DNA of 64,000 nt from Acestrorhynchus altus (Eukaryota; Chordata; Actinopteri; Characiformes; Acestrorhynchidae), in the NCBI GenBank assembly GCA_034509495.1, contig CM067503.1, positions 16,738,266 to 16,802,265 on the forward strand, read 5' to 3'. A model generated the notes under the pieces. That model was not told the DNA's origin, searched no databases, and saw only the letters and a program-made list of their open reading frames with translations. Positions within the stretch are counted from its first letter, which is position 1, and each line of letters starts with the position of its first letter. Shown here piece by piece: positions 52,301 through 61,301 of this stretch. A program made the position numbers and the translations under genes.

Positions 52301-54502
52301 TAAAGGCTCATCCTGAAAGGCATTAAAGGCTCATTCTGAAAACCAGCACCTGTCCCTTTAGCTAGGCATGTTTTTGTTGTTTGAATGGTCTTGTCTGGTT
52401 CACAGGGATGCAGTGTGGGAAGCGTGTTTCGCTGCCCTGAGCACCGTGCCTCGGCTACTGCGTCTAGTGCTGCAGTCTCTGCGCGTTTGTGATTTGTGTG
52501 AGTCAGAGCTCCCCCTGCTGGCTCAGATCCTCTCGCTGCTCCTGCAGCACACGCAGCTCCGCAACCACATGGCTGCCAACAGTGCCCTGCTGCAGACCAT
52601 CATACAGGACCTGACGGTATTGCGCTCACACACTTGAACTTCATATCAGGCAAAGTAGTATCGCATTTACCAAACCAGGATTTAAAGAAATGAATCAACC
52701 TGGAAGTTTTGATCGTTGCCTGAGTTACACTGCAGTGTTTAGAGAATGGATAGAAGGAAAATAAAAAAAATTTTGTTCTCACATTTTCAGACAGTTTTGG
52801 CTACCAAATGTAAATTGTGTAAAATCCGACTATAGTCACATTTGCTTCAATATCATTGGTCGCCATTGTAACTGTGGTCCCTGAACTGTGAAAAATCACA
52901 TTTTTTGTACATTAATGAGACAAATGCTGCAAAATGTTGATGAGGTTTTTGTCAAATTTTATCAGTGACTTGTGTTTGAATATCAGCCAACGAGGATTTT
53001 GGCCTCCATCACCAACAGTGGAAAGCTGAGCTCTACCTATTAATTACTCTTTAAACTGTGAAACAAGTGGACATTTTCTAAATCATGAACAGAAAATGAA
53101 ATCTGTAGGTTGAAACTTTGCTTCATCTCAGTGAAGTAATGTTGTGTTTGGTTGTTTGTGGAAAGGTTTTCTTTAGATGTGTTGTAAACTATGACCCATT
53201 GCATTTTCTGGATGTTTTTGAATCCAGCTTTTGATAAAGTTTTTAGTTATCACAATCCAACACTTAGCTGACTAATAGGAGTTCATTTGGTCTGAAATTG
53301 CACAGTGTTTGTGGAAGACTCAGCGTTGGTTTGGGATATTCTAAGGCTTTCCATGTGTATTTGGTGGACCTTCAGACAAGCGCTTGATCAGAGTGAATGT
53401 AAATGGTCGGGCATTAAACTCTCTCTGCAGTAATATTATTGGTGTTGAGATATTAGATAAATTAACCCAGACAGAATAGTGCTGTATTATTTATTACCTG
53501 AAGCCTTCACTTGGGGTCTTGTGTGATTCTCTTTTTCATTGTTTTATTTCCATCTGGATTGGCTAAGTGTTTGTGTCTCTCTTCCTCTGAGGAAATTACA
53601 GGCTAAATGACCTGTTGTTCATTTAATTCAGTGGTGATCTAATCACTTTACTCATGTCTGGACTAAACACATCTCTGCCTTGTGCTGGGAAATACAGGTT
53701 TTTGGTATTGCACTGTATGCTTTGCACTGTATTTTAGTCTCCAAGATCATGTATCGGAAATGATCCAGTAGTCACAAAATTAACTTTTTGAAATGAAAAC
53801 AAAATGAAACTAAATTGTTGATATAAGAGTCGGTGCCTTTTCAAACGTTGGACTTGGATGGATAACCATGTAAAGCACTGCCGTACTAAACTCGCCATCT
53901 GGATTTGAATGTTATACTGAGGATTTTTATTACAGGATCATTTTTATTACAGAAAATTATTACATTGATTTTGAAATTTCACTTGTAGTCATTCAGACTG
54001 CATACAACCTGTTATTCTGAAAATTTGGATTTGAGGTGTTTGTTAACAACTCAAATAGTTTTAGTTTTGAGTCTTCAGTGCTACTAGAAAGCCAACCATT
54101 TCCCATTTACATGACGTACAGCTCTGCGACTAATCCAAGGTGTAGTTGAGATTCCGAAAGGTGTTGCTTATTAGCACCTCTGCAAGCTGTGATTATCCAC
54201 AAACCTCTTCTGTGTTTGTGTGCAGAGATGTTTACGAGAATCTTAGCAGAAGTATAAATGAGCCTTAATGAGCTAATTGCATTGAAATATCTCACCAAAG
54301 TACAACTTAAACAAAACATTGAACAACTTTCACTCTTTCAGAGGCACCACCCTGCACTGCTGACCTCAATGTGTATTTGTGTGCTCAACAGCGTTTTTCT
54401 GGAAGGGAGACTCGGGAGCAGTGGCTGACCGACCTGCTCTACTGCTATAGCGTGACCATACCCTCTCACCGAACAAACATGGCTGTGAGGGACATCTTCT
54501 AA
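24537..54502 (+). CDS. tex10: TEX10, complete, 15 coding exons, 933 aa
   Basis: TEX10 is the animal counterpart of yeast Ipi1. With PELP1, WDR18, LAS1L and SENP3 it acts in nucleolar 60S subunit maturation (rixosome/5FMC) and is also linked to chromatin in stem cells. Coding exons: 24537-24716, 25076-25584, 26231-26440, 27498-27744, 29390-29502, 31433-31692, 31946-32084, 33380-33549, 34961-35138, 44562-44650, 45497-45630, 51723-51803, 51916-52085, 52406-52616, 54392-54502. Phases match at every junction and the sum is 2802 bp including TAA. Human TEX10 is 929 aa. Diagnostic stretches: MTKKRKRQDDFHKVKLKVGK (start), FTDKDAAVR, FFPLLSAHLTCAMTHIS, YDPQEG, QQQRLVQILYFLP, DVDYLSFLFSTLTG, LRLVLQSLRV and EQWLTDLLYCY (end). 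The N-terminus is basic; residues ~60-230 hold the Ipi1-type HEAT-like region. The exon between 33380 and 33549 and several others adjoin long dinucleotide tracts. Introns 9 (9.4 kb) and 11 (6.1 kb) are the longest. Confidence 0.97.
25650..26092. mobile_element. Tc1/mariner-derived non-coding element
   Basis: It starts 'ttgcaagaaaaattaagtaa' and ends 'cacttacgttttctagcctg', matching ends that I associate with a vertebrate Tc1/mariner-derived repeat ('gcaagaaaaagtaagtgaac' type). The right end is also shared with the element at 2360-2949. It lies in TEX10 intron 2; no open transposase frame is seen. Confidence 0.5.
27749..27796. repeat. (CA)n microsatellite directly after TEX10 exon 4 donor
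   Basis: About 23 CA units start 5 bp after the donor GT at 27745. Confidence 0.92.
27855..28075. mobile_element. Tc1-like MITE with inverted ends
   Basis: The left end 'cagtgcctccagaaagtgct' and the right end 'gtgaatactttctggatgat' are inverted versions of a Tc1-type terminus. The interior is non-coding. It lies in TEX10 intron 4. Confidence 0.6.
28370..28630. repeat. Interspersed repeat with 'tttattgtcattacaa' and 'caatgaaattgcgttcctcc'
   Basis: A teleost-type dispersed repeat, probably a LINE or SINE 3' region: 'ttattgtcattacaaccg', then 'gtgcaatgaaattgcgttcc', then A-rich 'acaataaatacaataaatac' runs. The class was not determined. It lies in TEX10 intron 4. The remainder of this intron up to 29389 shows only AT-rich sequence and a short TG run near 28755. 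Confidence 0.5.
29880..30290 (-). mobile_element. Tc1-like transposon remnant, minus orientation
   Basis: 'tgctgccaccaccatgcttc' followed by 'gatgagcagcgcctggtttc', 'gtttctcatggtctgagagtc' and 'ctttaggtgcc' is the reverse complement of a Tc1 transposase central region (the VKHGGG segment and upstream). It ends in a terminal-repeat-like 'gtgctgtgaatactttcagg'. Decayed, with no open frame. TEX10 intron 5. Confidence 0.65.
30291..31432. other. TEX10 intron 5, remaining part
   Basis: AT-rich intronic sequence. A 75-codon frame at 30830-31057 shows no known domain and overlaps sequence that looks repeat-derived. I see no gene here. Confidence 0.4.
32495..32546. repeat. (AT)n microsatellite ending at adapter sequence
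   Basis: About 26 perfect AT units in TEX10 intron 7, abutting the Tn5 mosaic-end sequence at 32547. Confidence 0.93.
32547..32565. other. Tn5 mosaic end (Nextera adapter) - likely sequencing contaminant
   Basis: The 19 bases CTGTCTCTTATACACATCT are an exact match to the reverse complement of the Tn5 transposase mosaic end used in Nextera library adapters. On the minus strand the translation contains 'MCIRDR', a signature often seen in contaminated protein predictions. It sits directly at the edge of an (AT)n run, where assemblies commonly break, so the join between 32546 and 32566 may be artificial or have missing sequence. Confidence 0.92.
32640..32990 (+). mobile_element. Tc1-like 5' end with N-terminal transposase remnant
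   Basis: 'aaattaggacacccccacat' opens a Tc1-type left region. Later 'gatctaagaagctctctgag', 'gcctttagaaaaaaggttgt', 'gattaaaaagatctcaaaac' and 'cagtgattccactgtctgga' correspond to the paired-like N-terminal DNA-binding part of a Tc1 transposase. No continuous frame. A second copy of this family is at 44930-45340. Confidence 0.65.
33185..33379. repeat. (ACTC)n-(CT)n tract forming the TEX10 exon 8 acceptor
   Basis: About ten ACTC units (33195-33237) are followed by ~140 bp of nearly pure CT with occasional GT. This runs directly into the acceptor CAG at 33377-33379. It opens long Ser/Leu-rich pseudo-frames that are not genes. Confidence 0.93.
33554..33609. repeat. (CA)n microsatellite directly after TEX10 exon 8 donor
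   Basis: About 27 CA units begin 4 bp after the donor GT at 33550. Confidence 0.93.
33655..33785 (+). mobile_element. Tc1-like transposase fragment
   Basis: 'gctgtcaaacatggtgggtg' to 'tggtgtttattgatggtatg' reads as the VKHGGG...LVFIDG segment of a Tc1 transposase, about 130 bp only. TEX10 intron 8. Confidence 0.55.
34625..34672. repeat. (CA)n microsatellite
   Basis: CA run with interspersed TA steps in TEX10 intron 8. Confidence 0.85.
34782..34960. repeat. (CT)n/(GTCT)n tract forming the TEX10 exon 9 acceptor
   Basis: CT and GTCT units run for ~155 bp, then 'gtatgtatgtatgtttgtatttag' (in short blocks) leads into the exon at 34961. Confidence 0.92.
35245..35660 (+). mobile_element. Tc1-like transposon 3' part
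   Basis: 'cttgaacctgattgatcatc' with 'tctggagatatttaaaaatg' encodes the NPDLNLIDHLWRYLK-type C-terminal end of a Tc1 transposase. It is followed by a 3' flank ending 'gctgtgaatactttctgaat' and 'gcactgta', the family's terminal repeat. The 5' part is absent. TEX10 intron 9. Confidence 0.75.
38785..39130 (+). mobile_element. Tc1-type element, left part
   Basis: 'gtgtccaaatgtttgtggac' and 'gttgcacccattgctgacag' followed by 'ggcattgagctgtggagcag' match a fish DNA-transposon family I have seen often, with a decayed interior. Related pieces lie at 43085-43230 and 52130-52330. Confidence 0.5.
42205..42276. repeat. (TG)n/(CG) microsatellite
   Basis: Alternating TG with regular CG substitutions (tgcgtgcgtg), then pure TG. 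Confidence 0.9.
43085..43230 (+). mobile_element. Tc1-type element fragment
   Basis: 'ctatacgtccatgcttgtgg' then 'gtggcactcatttgtgcaac' is a diverged left end of the family at 38785. Confidence 0.4.
44276..44363. repeat. (GT)n microsatellite
   Basis: About 43 perfect GT units, about 200 bp upstream of TEX10 exon 10. Confidence 0.93.
44663..44758. repeat. (CA)n microsatellite directly after TEX10 exon 10 donor
   Basis: About 37 CA units begin ~12 bp after the donor GT at 44651 (gtgtgtacatgcgcacac). A (TG)n stretch also precedes the acceptor of the same exon (44515-44550). Confidence 0.92.
44925..45345 (+). mobile_element. Tc1-like 5' end, second copy of the 32640 family
   Basis: Shares 'ttaggacacccccaaa', 'cagacattagtttggtttgc', 'agagctctctgaggccttca' and 'gttagaaatcagctgatcca' with the copy at 32640-32990. 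It encodes a broken Tc1 transposase N-terminus. TEX10 intron 10. Confidence 0.65.
45636..45724. repeat. (CT)n microsatellite directly after TEX10 exon 11 donor
   Basis: CT repeats start 6 bp after the donor GT at 45631 and run ~85 bp with a few interruptions. Confidence 0.92.
47876..47955. repeat. (CT)n then (CA)n microsatellite
   Basis: CT units followed by about 24 CA units. Confidence 0.9.
48130..48178. repeat. (CA)n microsatellite
   Basis: About 24 perfect CA units. Confidence 0.92.
48620..48925 (-). mobile_element. Tc1-like transposon remnant, minus orientation
   Basis: 'ccttttccagacggcatgtt', 'cagctccttccaaagatgct' and 'caataggaca' are the reverse complement of a Tc1 transposase segment. 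The right end 'accaacaattttgtccacgt' looks like the family terminus. The frame is destroyed. Confidence 0.6.
49297..49363. repeat. (TG)n microsatellite
   Basis: About 30 TG units. Confidence 0.92.
50160..50412. repeat. GC-richer dispersed repeat
   Basis: A 250-bp block whose base composition differs from the intron around it, with 'gggggagagatcgtccacat', 'gtttcctccgagttatgtga' and 'ggagaacgccggatctccgg'. It is preceded by T-rich 'tttttgccatttttt' repeats. It resembles a fish repeat of unknown class and directly adjoins the Tc1 remnant. Confidence 0.4.
50480..50910 (+). mobile_element. Tc1-like transposase remnant
   Basis: Pieces in shifting frames: 'ctgtatagccagacggaagc', ASCLEETR-like/HHVWRKPGTAHHLANT, ISTVKHGGGSIM, DLRLGQRFIIQKNNPKHTA and NNLEWPSESPD. 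All are Tc1 transposase motifs, with internal deletions, frameshifts and a stop straight after SPD. Inactive. Confidence 0.8.
52115..52335 (+). mobile_element. DNA-transposon remnant of the 38785 family
   Basis: 'cctattggcactatgcctaa', 'tgccaggtgtgggctagaag' and 'cattgagctgtggagcagga' match the family also found at 38785-39130. TEX10 intron 13. Confidence 0.5.
52617..54391. other. TEX10 intron 14
   Basis: AT-rich intron of 1.8 kb; I see no repeat family or gene that I can name. Confidence 0.5.
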
Positions 54503-54581
54503 GCAGTGCTGGGATTCAGTGTTTTTCCTCTCGTTTTCTCCTTCTCTTTTCATTTTCTATTTTTTAATATGAAGGGAAAAA

Positions 54582-54587
54582 AATAAA
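54582..54587 (+). terminator. TEX10 polyadenylation signal
   Basis: AATAAA lies 80 bp after the TEX10 stop, followed by 'cctgctgtgataatta'. This gives a short 3'UTR of about 100 bp. Confidence 0.75.
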
Positions 54588-54739
54588 CCTGCTGTGATAA
54601 TTACTTTAACGCATCGTTCCTGTTTTCTTTATTTTTCCTTTATTAGCAAAGTAACTTTAGACTGGTAATACACAAGCAAAGTGCTAATGATTCGCTTAGC
54701 AACCATTTGACGACCAAGCCTTCCAGCAGTTTCCCTTTA

Positions 54740-55567
54740 ATGATTATCAGAAGTCCTCAGAGTATAAAATGACAGTAAAAATTTGGTAATTGCTATGAGG
54801 AAGCTGCTGTGGACTGACGAGACATTTTTAGGACTGAATGAGAACCTCAGAACTATTTTGAAGGTCGATGAAGCGGTGTGTGTTTGGTCTGCTGGCAAGC
54901 GTTGTGAGGAATGAGCCTTTTATTTAATCCTTGCTGACTCCCTTGCTCGATTTAAGCCCAAAGGACTGCAAAGCTTCCAGCTCAAACACAGGAAACAGTT
55001 GCTTTGTTACACATCCATTATGATGTATTATTTACTTTTTCACAACATGGCATTGAAATATGAAAACTGACATTACATGGATTGCATAATTTCAAACAAC
55101 AAACTATTGTCCAAGGAGGAGAGTTTTAGCCATGCAAACGAGAAGTGGAAATGGAAGTCATGAGACAAAACTTAACCACACAACCCCAAAAATGATGCTA
55201 GGAGCAGATAGCTTCCACACTTGCATCAGACTGAAGCGGAGTCTGCTTGAAATGAACCCCAGACCACCATTTTCAGGAAGACCGCAGATCGGTTCTCTGG
55301 ACTGCTCCCAGACTCAAAAAGTGTTTAAACTTGGCCAAATGGACCAGACTCTCAAAGCAAGTGCTGCTGGGTCTGGAAAAAGTGCTTGTGGGAAAATGCA
55401 CTTTGAAAAATAGTGGACAAGAATGGTAAACTGCTGCAGAACAACATTGTGGCCCATTGTTCAAAATATCTCGTTATCTTGTCTTATTTGTTAAAGGTGA
55501 TTGCTGCTAAAGGGATCTCCAGGTTAGTCAAAGTAACATTCACTTACTTTTTCTAGCCTGCACTAGC
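54740..55567. mobile_element. Decayed DNA transposon, right end of the 'gtgcaggctag' family
   Basis: The right boundary 'cacttactttttctagcctg' + 'cac' followed by TA matches the terminal repeat of the element at 2360-2949. Within it 'gctgctgtggactgacgaga' resembles the WTDET segment of a Tc1 transposase. The left boundary is not resolved. Confidence 0.4.
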
Positions 55568-55639
55568 ATGTGTACTAACATGCATGTGCGAAGACATTAG
55601 CAACCAAATGCTACACTGAACAAGTTTTCAGCCGAGATT

Positions 55640-56345
55640 TGATTGAGACTGTGTCTGAGTCTTTATCTGGAAGGTTATACGAGAGCTGGGGGGCTTTGTG
55701 AGAAAAGGCTCTTCCCTTCTGAATTCTGGGAGCTAATAGGAAGCCAGCACCCTGATCTGAGTGAACATGATGGCTCAAAATGGTGGATTAGATCTTGTAA
55801 GTACTCAGGAGTGAGCCTGTGTAGGGCTTTATATGTAAGTAAAAGAATTTTATAATCAATATGACATTTGACCGGCAGCCAATGCAGATCTGATAAGATT
55901 GGACTAATATGGTCAAATGTTCTAGTTTTAGTTACAGGCTGCAGATCCAGGGGTTCATGGACATAGGGATTTATGGTAAACAGGCATGTTGGTGCTGCCG
56001 TCTTACTCCTTCTCGTGATCACTCAGGTTTGTGACGGTGGAGTGGTTGGACGCCAATGTTTCAGGATGCTCCCATGTTTGTTACCTTTTGGTTCTCTCCT
56101 TAGTTCAGCTGCTCAAGTCAGATTTGCCGGAGTCACTTACTGAGCTTAGATTTAGGACCCTGGCTGCAGCATTTTGAATTAACTGAAGTCTATTTAGGTT
56201 CCTGCTTGAACAACCAGACAACATTGCATTGCAATAATCTAACCTTGAAGTGATAAAAGCATGCACAAAGATGAAGAAAAGCTGTCCAGGTAATATTTCA
56301 TAGGTGTTGGTCAAACGATAAATCTGAATCAATTATGAAGCCAAT
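55640..56345 (-). mobile_element. LINE fragment, Jockey/CR1/L2-group reverse transcriptase C-terminal part
   Basis: On the minus strand, frames carry FVHAFITSRLDYCNAMLSG and NRLQLIQNAAARVL (56105-56332). After a frame break come TFDHISPILSDLHWLPV, DYKILLLTYKALHRLTPEYL and a truncated tail (55675-56022). This is the thumb and post-RT region of a non-LTR retrotransposon of the Jockey/CR1/L2 group. The 5' part, including the catalytic YADD region and endonuclease, is absent. Non-functional. It lies in the TEX10 to downstream-gene intergenic region. Confidence 0.85.
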
Positions 56346-56649
56346 TTCTTTTTGCTGCTGAACCGAGAAATCAGCCAGATTTGGCATTAAGTCTGATATT
56401 TCTTTCTTGCAATTTTAGGATTTAATCAAAGTGGGTTTAGTCAGATTGTCACAAAATCAAGCTAGATGTTTAAGATTGAGAGATGGAACAGACCAATGAG
56501 GATAACTAATGGTTGAAAATAACAAACATATTCAGAATGTGGACATTCATTGATTTATTTGTTTAAAATTGGATTTGAAAATACTGATCCCCAATTTATT
56601 CATGTCTAATTGCTCACAGTAGTTTCATCTACGCTTGTAACCCCATGAT

Positions 56650-57080
56650 GCTGCTACGCTGGAAGGTGACAGCCATAACGTACTTCAAGTCATACGAGGG
56701 GCCAGTGCCACCTATTATAAATGTTCTTTGAACAGATGGAACCAAGGTTAAACTGTACCAGAATGACAAGTAATGAGTAATGTCTGCAAAAGGGAAGGAA
56801 TGGCTCTTTATCTAAAGCATTCCATATCAACTTGTCAAACATGGTGGAGGTACTGTTATCAGAAACATGTAAGGCTGCAAATGGAACAGAGTCACTGGTT
56901 TATTGATGATGGGAGAGCTGTTTGAAGTGGTAGGATTAACATTCTACCTTCTGCTCAGATTCAGGCAAATGCTGGAAAATTCAAAGGATGGTTCTTCACA
57001 GAACAAATGAGTAATGATAAAAGGCCAAGTCAGTCACATGACCTGCACCCAATTCCACAAGGTTAATGCATTTTTAATGG
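56650..57080 (+). mobile_element. Tc1-like transposase remnant
   Basis: Diverged Tc1 sequence: 'aaccaaggttaaactgtacc', then a degenerate VKHGGGTV segment, 'actggtttattgatgatggg' (LVFIDD-like) and 'gattcaggcaaatgctggaa' (QIQANAG-like). Many frame breaks. Confidence 0.6.
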
Positions 57081-59042
57081 GGCTGAAAGGGATTACTTTC
57101 TTTCAAATTCATTGTGGCCATGTGCAAACTATAAACACTAATTGTTCAATAATAAATAATCACCTAAATAGGTAATTGTATATGAGGCATAAATACGGAC
57201 TCCACTCTTAAAGAAGCACACACGTCTCTTTTGTGCAAAGATAATTTATTTGTATGAATTATAGCTTTTGCAGTTAAACAAAGTATTCTATTAAAAATGT
57301 GTTTCCAGTCCACAGGTTTTCTACTATGTACTGTGTAAAATGAAATGTCAACATTATTGTGCATCACATCGGACTGTAAAATGCAGTGGCAGCATATAAG
57401 GATCAACGTTAAAAACTGCTGGAGTATTCCTTTAATAAATGTTTGTGCCTGTCCTTATTTATTTCACCGTTATGGCACAAAAATGTATAAAAGACAGCGT
57501 CCTTGAATAATAAATGGATGACTAAAAAAAGCATATGTCGAATAAATAAGGACATGGAATGAAAATGTGAACAATATGCGCAGATAATATTAAAGATATA
57601 AATTAAACAGATGAAAAACATTGAACACAGCCAAGATACAGCCAAGGCTGCTAGCAATTTTAAAAAAAATAACAAAATAACCTCCACTGTGGAGCAGGAA
57701 TCTGGTGCTGATTTCGGCTGGTGCAGATTGCATCCAGCCTGTTTCCACTCACACACACAGCCGCTGTACAGGCTATATTGCAGGGTCTCAGTGTGCACCA
57801 AGGGCAGGTGGTCTTGTTATGTCAGGTGTATGTCACCTCTACGACAGGTGTATAACCTGACGATGACAGAATGAAAGGTTATCTCATGCATATGCTGTGT
57901 TTGTGGGCTTAACCTTTAACCTATGTGGTCGCCCATAGCAACAGAGCCAATCTTGGCATAGAAATCTGGACCCTGGCCATGTCCCATCTCCTTCAGGGTC
58001 AGGTGAGAATAGCATTGGAAAGAGGATCAGAAATCGATGCACGTTTGAGAAACTCATTGAAAGACAAGATGACTGTATATTATAAGCCCAAAAAATCTAC
58101 AATTTACTAATACACCTGAGACAGCTTCGAAGAATGCTTTTTAATGTACCCATGATTTTAACTGGGAAGGTGCTGTGATAAACTATTGGCGTCCTTCGTG
58201 GTTTCCTCTATGATTGCGTGTTGTCAGAATGGGTTTCTTGTTAATAATAGTTGAACTATTTGTAAAGGTTCTATACAGAACAACTGACAAAAGGATTGCC
58301 ATTTGATGATCTAGTTTAAAAACTATAAAGTTCAAATAACTTCAGTTCTATTTTCAGTTTATTTTTTATTCAATAAGGTAAACTGCAAACTCATAGTTTG
58401 TATTTATTACATGTAAAGTGAAATATTTCAAGCGTTTTTTGTTTTACATTTGATCAGAGTGGCTCATAAAAATCTTAAATCCAGTTTCCCAAGGGATCAA
58501 TAAAGTTCTATCCTACCCTATCACATCCTATACTATCAAATTATTAGGTACCATCATCTGCTAGTGTTGGTCCACTTTATTAAGTCGACAGTCAACCAGG
58601 CGATTTTAGGGGACTCCCCGGCCTAAAATGCCAAAACTACTACCAAATGGTTTACTGACCATGATATCACTATGCTTGACTGGACTGTTAACTTTCTGAT
58701 CTTCAACCTGAATCTGTGGAGATTGTTAAGAGGAACATGAGAAAAACCTGACCCAGTAACAGACAAGATGAAAGCTACCATCAAAGCAGCCTTGGATTCA
58801 CTAACATTGCCAGAAACTGACTGCCTCAATGCCATGCTGCAGTGAAGTAGTAATTCATGATAAATGACCCCAACCATGTATTGAGTGTATAAATGAACAT
58901 AGTTTCCAGAAGTGCTGTCAGACAATTCTATAGTGCACATCTTGTTCTATATGATCTCATGAAATACTGTAATAATTTGAGAAACTGGATTTCTGATTTT
59001 CGTGAGCTACAAGTTAAAATGTCACTTTATGTGTGATACATA
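57080..59042. other. Intergenic sequence downstream of TEX10
   Basis: AT-rich, no gene supported. Around 58490-58550 'aagggatcaataaagttcta' followed by cctatccta-like units resembles a LINE 3' tail. Confidence 0.45.
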
Positions 59043-59498
59043 CAGGGGTTGGACAATAAAACTGAAACACCTGTCATTTTATTGTGGGAGGTTTCATGGC
59101 TAAATTGGAGCAGCCTGGTGGTCAATCTTCATTAATTGCACATTGAACCAGTAAGAGCAGAGTGTGATGGTTCAATTATCAGGGTAAGAGCACAGTTTTG
59201 CTCAAAATATTGCAATGCACACAACATTATGGATGACATTCCAGAGTTCAAAAGAGGACAAATTGTTGGTGCACGTCTTGCTGGCGCATCTGTGACCAAG
59301 ACAGCAAGTCTTTGTGATGTATCAAGAGCCACGGTATCCAGGGTAAGAAGGACCAACCACATCCAACAGGATTAACTGTGAATGCAAGAGGAAGCTGTCT
59401 TGACTCTGTATTGGCCGCAAAAGGAGGTCCTAGTTCACCATACTAATGAATTATTGTGGTCTAAAACCAGGTGTTTCAGTTTCATTGTCCAACCCCTG
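59043..59498 (+). mobile_element. Short Tc1-like element with intact inverted repeats and TA target duplication
   Basis: The ends are caggggttggacaataaaac and its inverted counterpart at 59468-59498 (about 30 bp, one mismatch), each flanked by TA. The 456-bp body carries an 80-codon frame (59136-59375) containing a Tc1 N-terminal helix-turn-helix: FKRGQIVGARLAGASVTKTA, then DVSRATVSRVRR. The catalytic DDE domain is missing, so this is an internally deleted, non-autonomous copy. A related copy in reverse orientation is at 63257-63773. Confidence 0.85.
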
Positions 59499-60013
59499 TA
59501 TATGCCAGATTACCTTTTCGAATGAAATGCTGAACACAACCAAATGTTTACGGTATTCTAATTTTTGGAGTTGCACTAGTATTCAAGCAACCTTGAGCAA
59601 TCTATTTTTAAATATTGTACTCATGTGTTTAGATGTCAATGTATTGTCCCACCTTCCTATTTTCTTCTACTTCTGCATATTTATCAGTTCACTCCATAAA
59701 CCTGTAGGTCCACTTCATTCATTCACAACAAAATGAAAGGCCGAAATCAAGTTACTGCTGCTTAAGAAGTATTTATTTTTAAGGGAGGAGTTTCTACACT
59801 CTTGGCAAAAATGGTTCTTCCGACTCATATTGGAATCAGAGTTGATTCTATTTTGAGGTTCTTGAATAAACATACAAATACAAAGGCCATTTAACCAGAT
59901 GAAGAACCACTTATTTAAATTAAATTTGATTTAAAGAGCTTCTGGAGTTATCATAGTTCATTACAGAACTGCTGGCTTTACTAAACACATTCACAATGTG
60001 CTTGTGTTCAGCA

Positions 60014-60014
60014 T

Positions 60015-60083
<69 letters not shown>
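60014..60083. repeat. (CA)n microsatellite
   Basis: About 34 perfect CA units. Confidence 0.93.
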
Positions 60084-60084
<1 letters not shown>

Positions 60085-60599
60085 CATAAGTATTAGGAAC
60101 CCTATTATAAAAGTATTGCCTAATACAAAAGTATTTGGTTTGTATGCACAGCATTGTGATGATGAACAGTTTGTATTCTGTGTAAACTCAGAATCAAGGT
60201 CATTGCTGAATTTGGAGTTGGTCCCCATCCCCTCTGAAAATTGCTCCTTAACAAAAGTAGGACAACAATTCTCCAAATAAGCAAAAATCACACTGTACAA
60301 ATATCTTGGGAAGGTAAAACATCTTCTATCTGGTCAATATAGCTAACATTTCTCATTATTATATCACTGCAATAATATAATAATATTAATAGAGGTATTG
60401 TTGTATTTTTTAATCTTGTATTTTTCATTTTGTTATTTTTGTTTGTTTTTGCATATTGTTTCATAATGCAGATAGTTTAACATTTTCAAAAATTATTGCC
60501 TGAAACAAGCAAACCTATCTACCAATAGAATTACCTATGGCTACATAGAATTACTTAAGAAATAACAATTTTAGAAATTAGTTAATGTTCTTACAACTT

Positions 60600-60700
60600 C
60601 ACATGTTGGTGGAAATGTCATGGTTTGCTTTGCTGCAGCTCTCCATCACAGAAACCACTATGAATTTTTGAGATTTCTGAGTCCATTTGTTTAAATATGT
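60600..60700 (+). mobile_element. Tc1-like fragment
   Basis: 'acatgttggtggaaatgtca' and 'tggtttgctttgctgcagct' are a decayed piece of the Tc1 transposase GGGNVMV-F-A segment. 59499-60600 and 60700-61300 otherwise hold AT-rich sequence without a gene. Confidence 0.45.
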
Positions 60701-61301
60701 TCAATATGGGGGTTCTAACTGATTTAGATGTAAATATACTAGTGCATCTCAAAAAAATAGAAAAATGTTAAAAAGGTAAAGTGTCATTTTATATTTATTA
60801 CACATAAAGTGACATTTCAAGGTGTTTTTTGTTTTACTGGTGATCATTATGGCTTAACTTCAAAAAGTGAAACATTACAGAAATATTAGGTTTAAAAAAG
60901 ATTTTGGGTGCATGATGTAAAGTAACCTTCATTGCCCACTCTAGTGTTTTTAACATCCTGACCAACATATTGTCACAGTCATTCAAAAACCATGTATCTC
61001 CAAAATGTTAAAAATGTAAAAATTTCGTTCCAAGTCATTTTTGAGCATTTCTATTGGGCCATTCATTTTTAAATGCTGACACAATATAAAGAATAACTGT
61101 CAGATTTAAATTATATTGAAAAGTGAAAAACAACAGACAGAGATAATGTATTTGTGTGACAGTTACGATATATAAATAAACAGATATGTCTTAGTTTTCA
61201 GGATCATCACTGTGGGTGTAGTGTTTGCACGTGTCAGTTGTTGCTGCATGTGGGTCATTTACTGGGTAAGCTTTGAGGAGTGTGTTTGTAGTGAGGGGCT
61301 T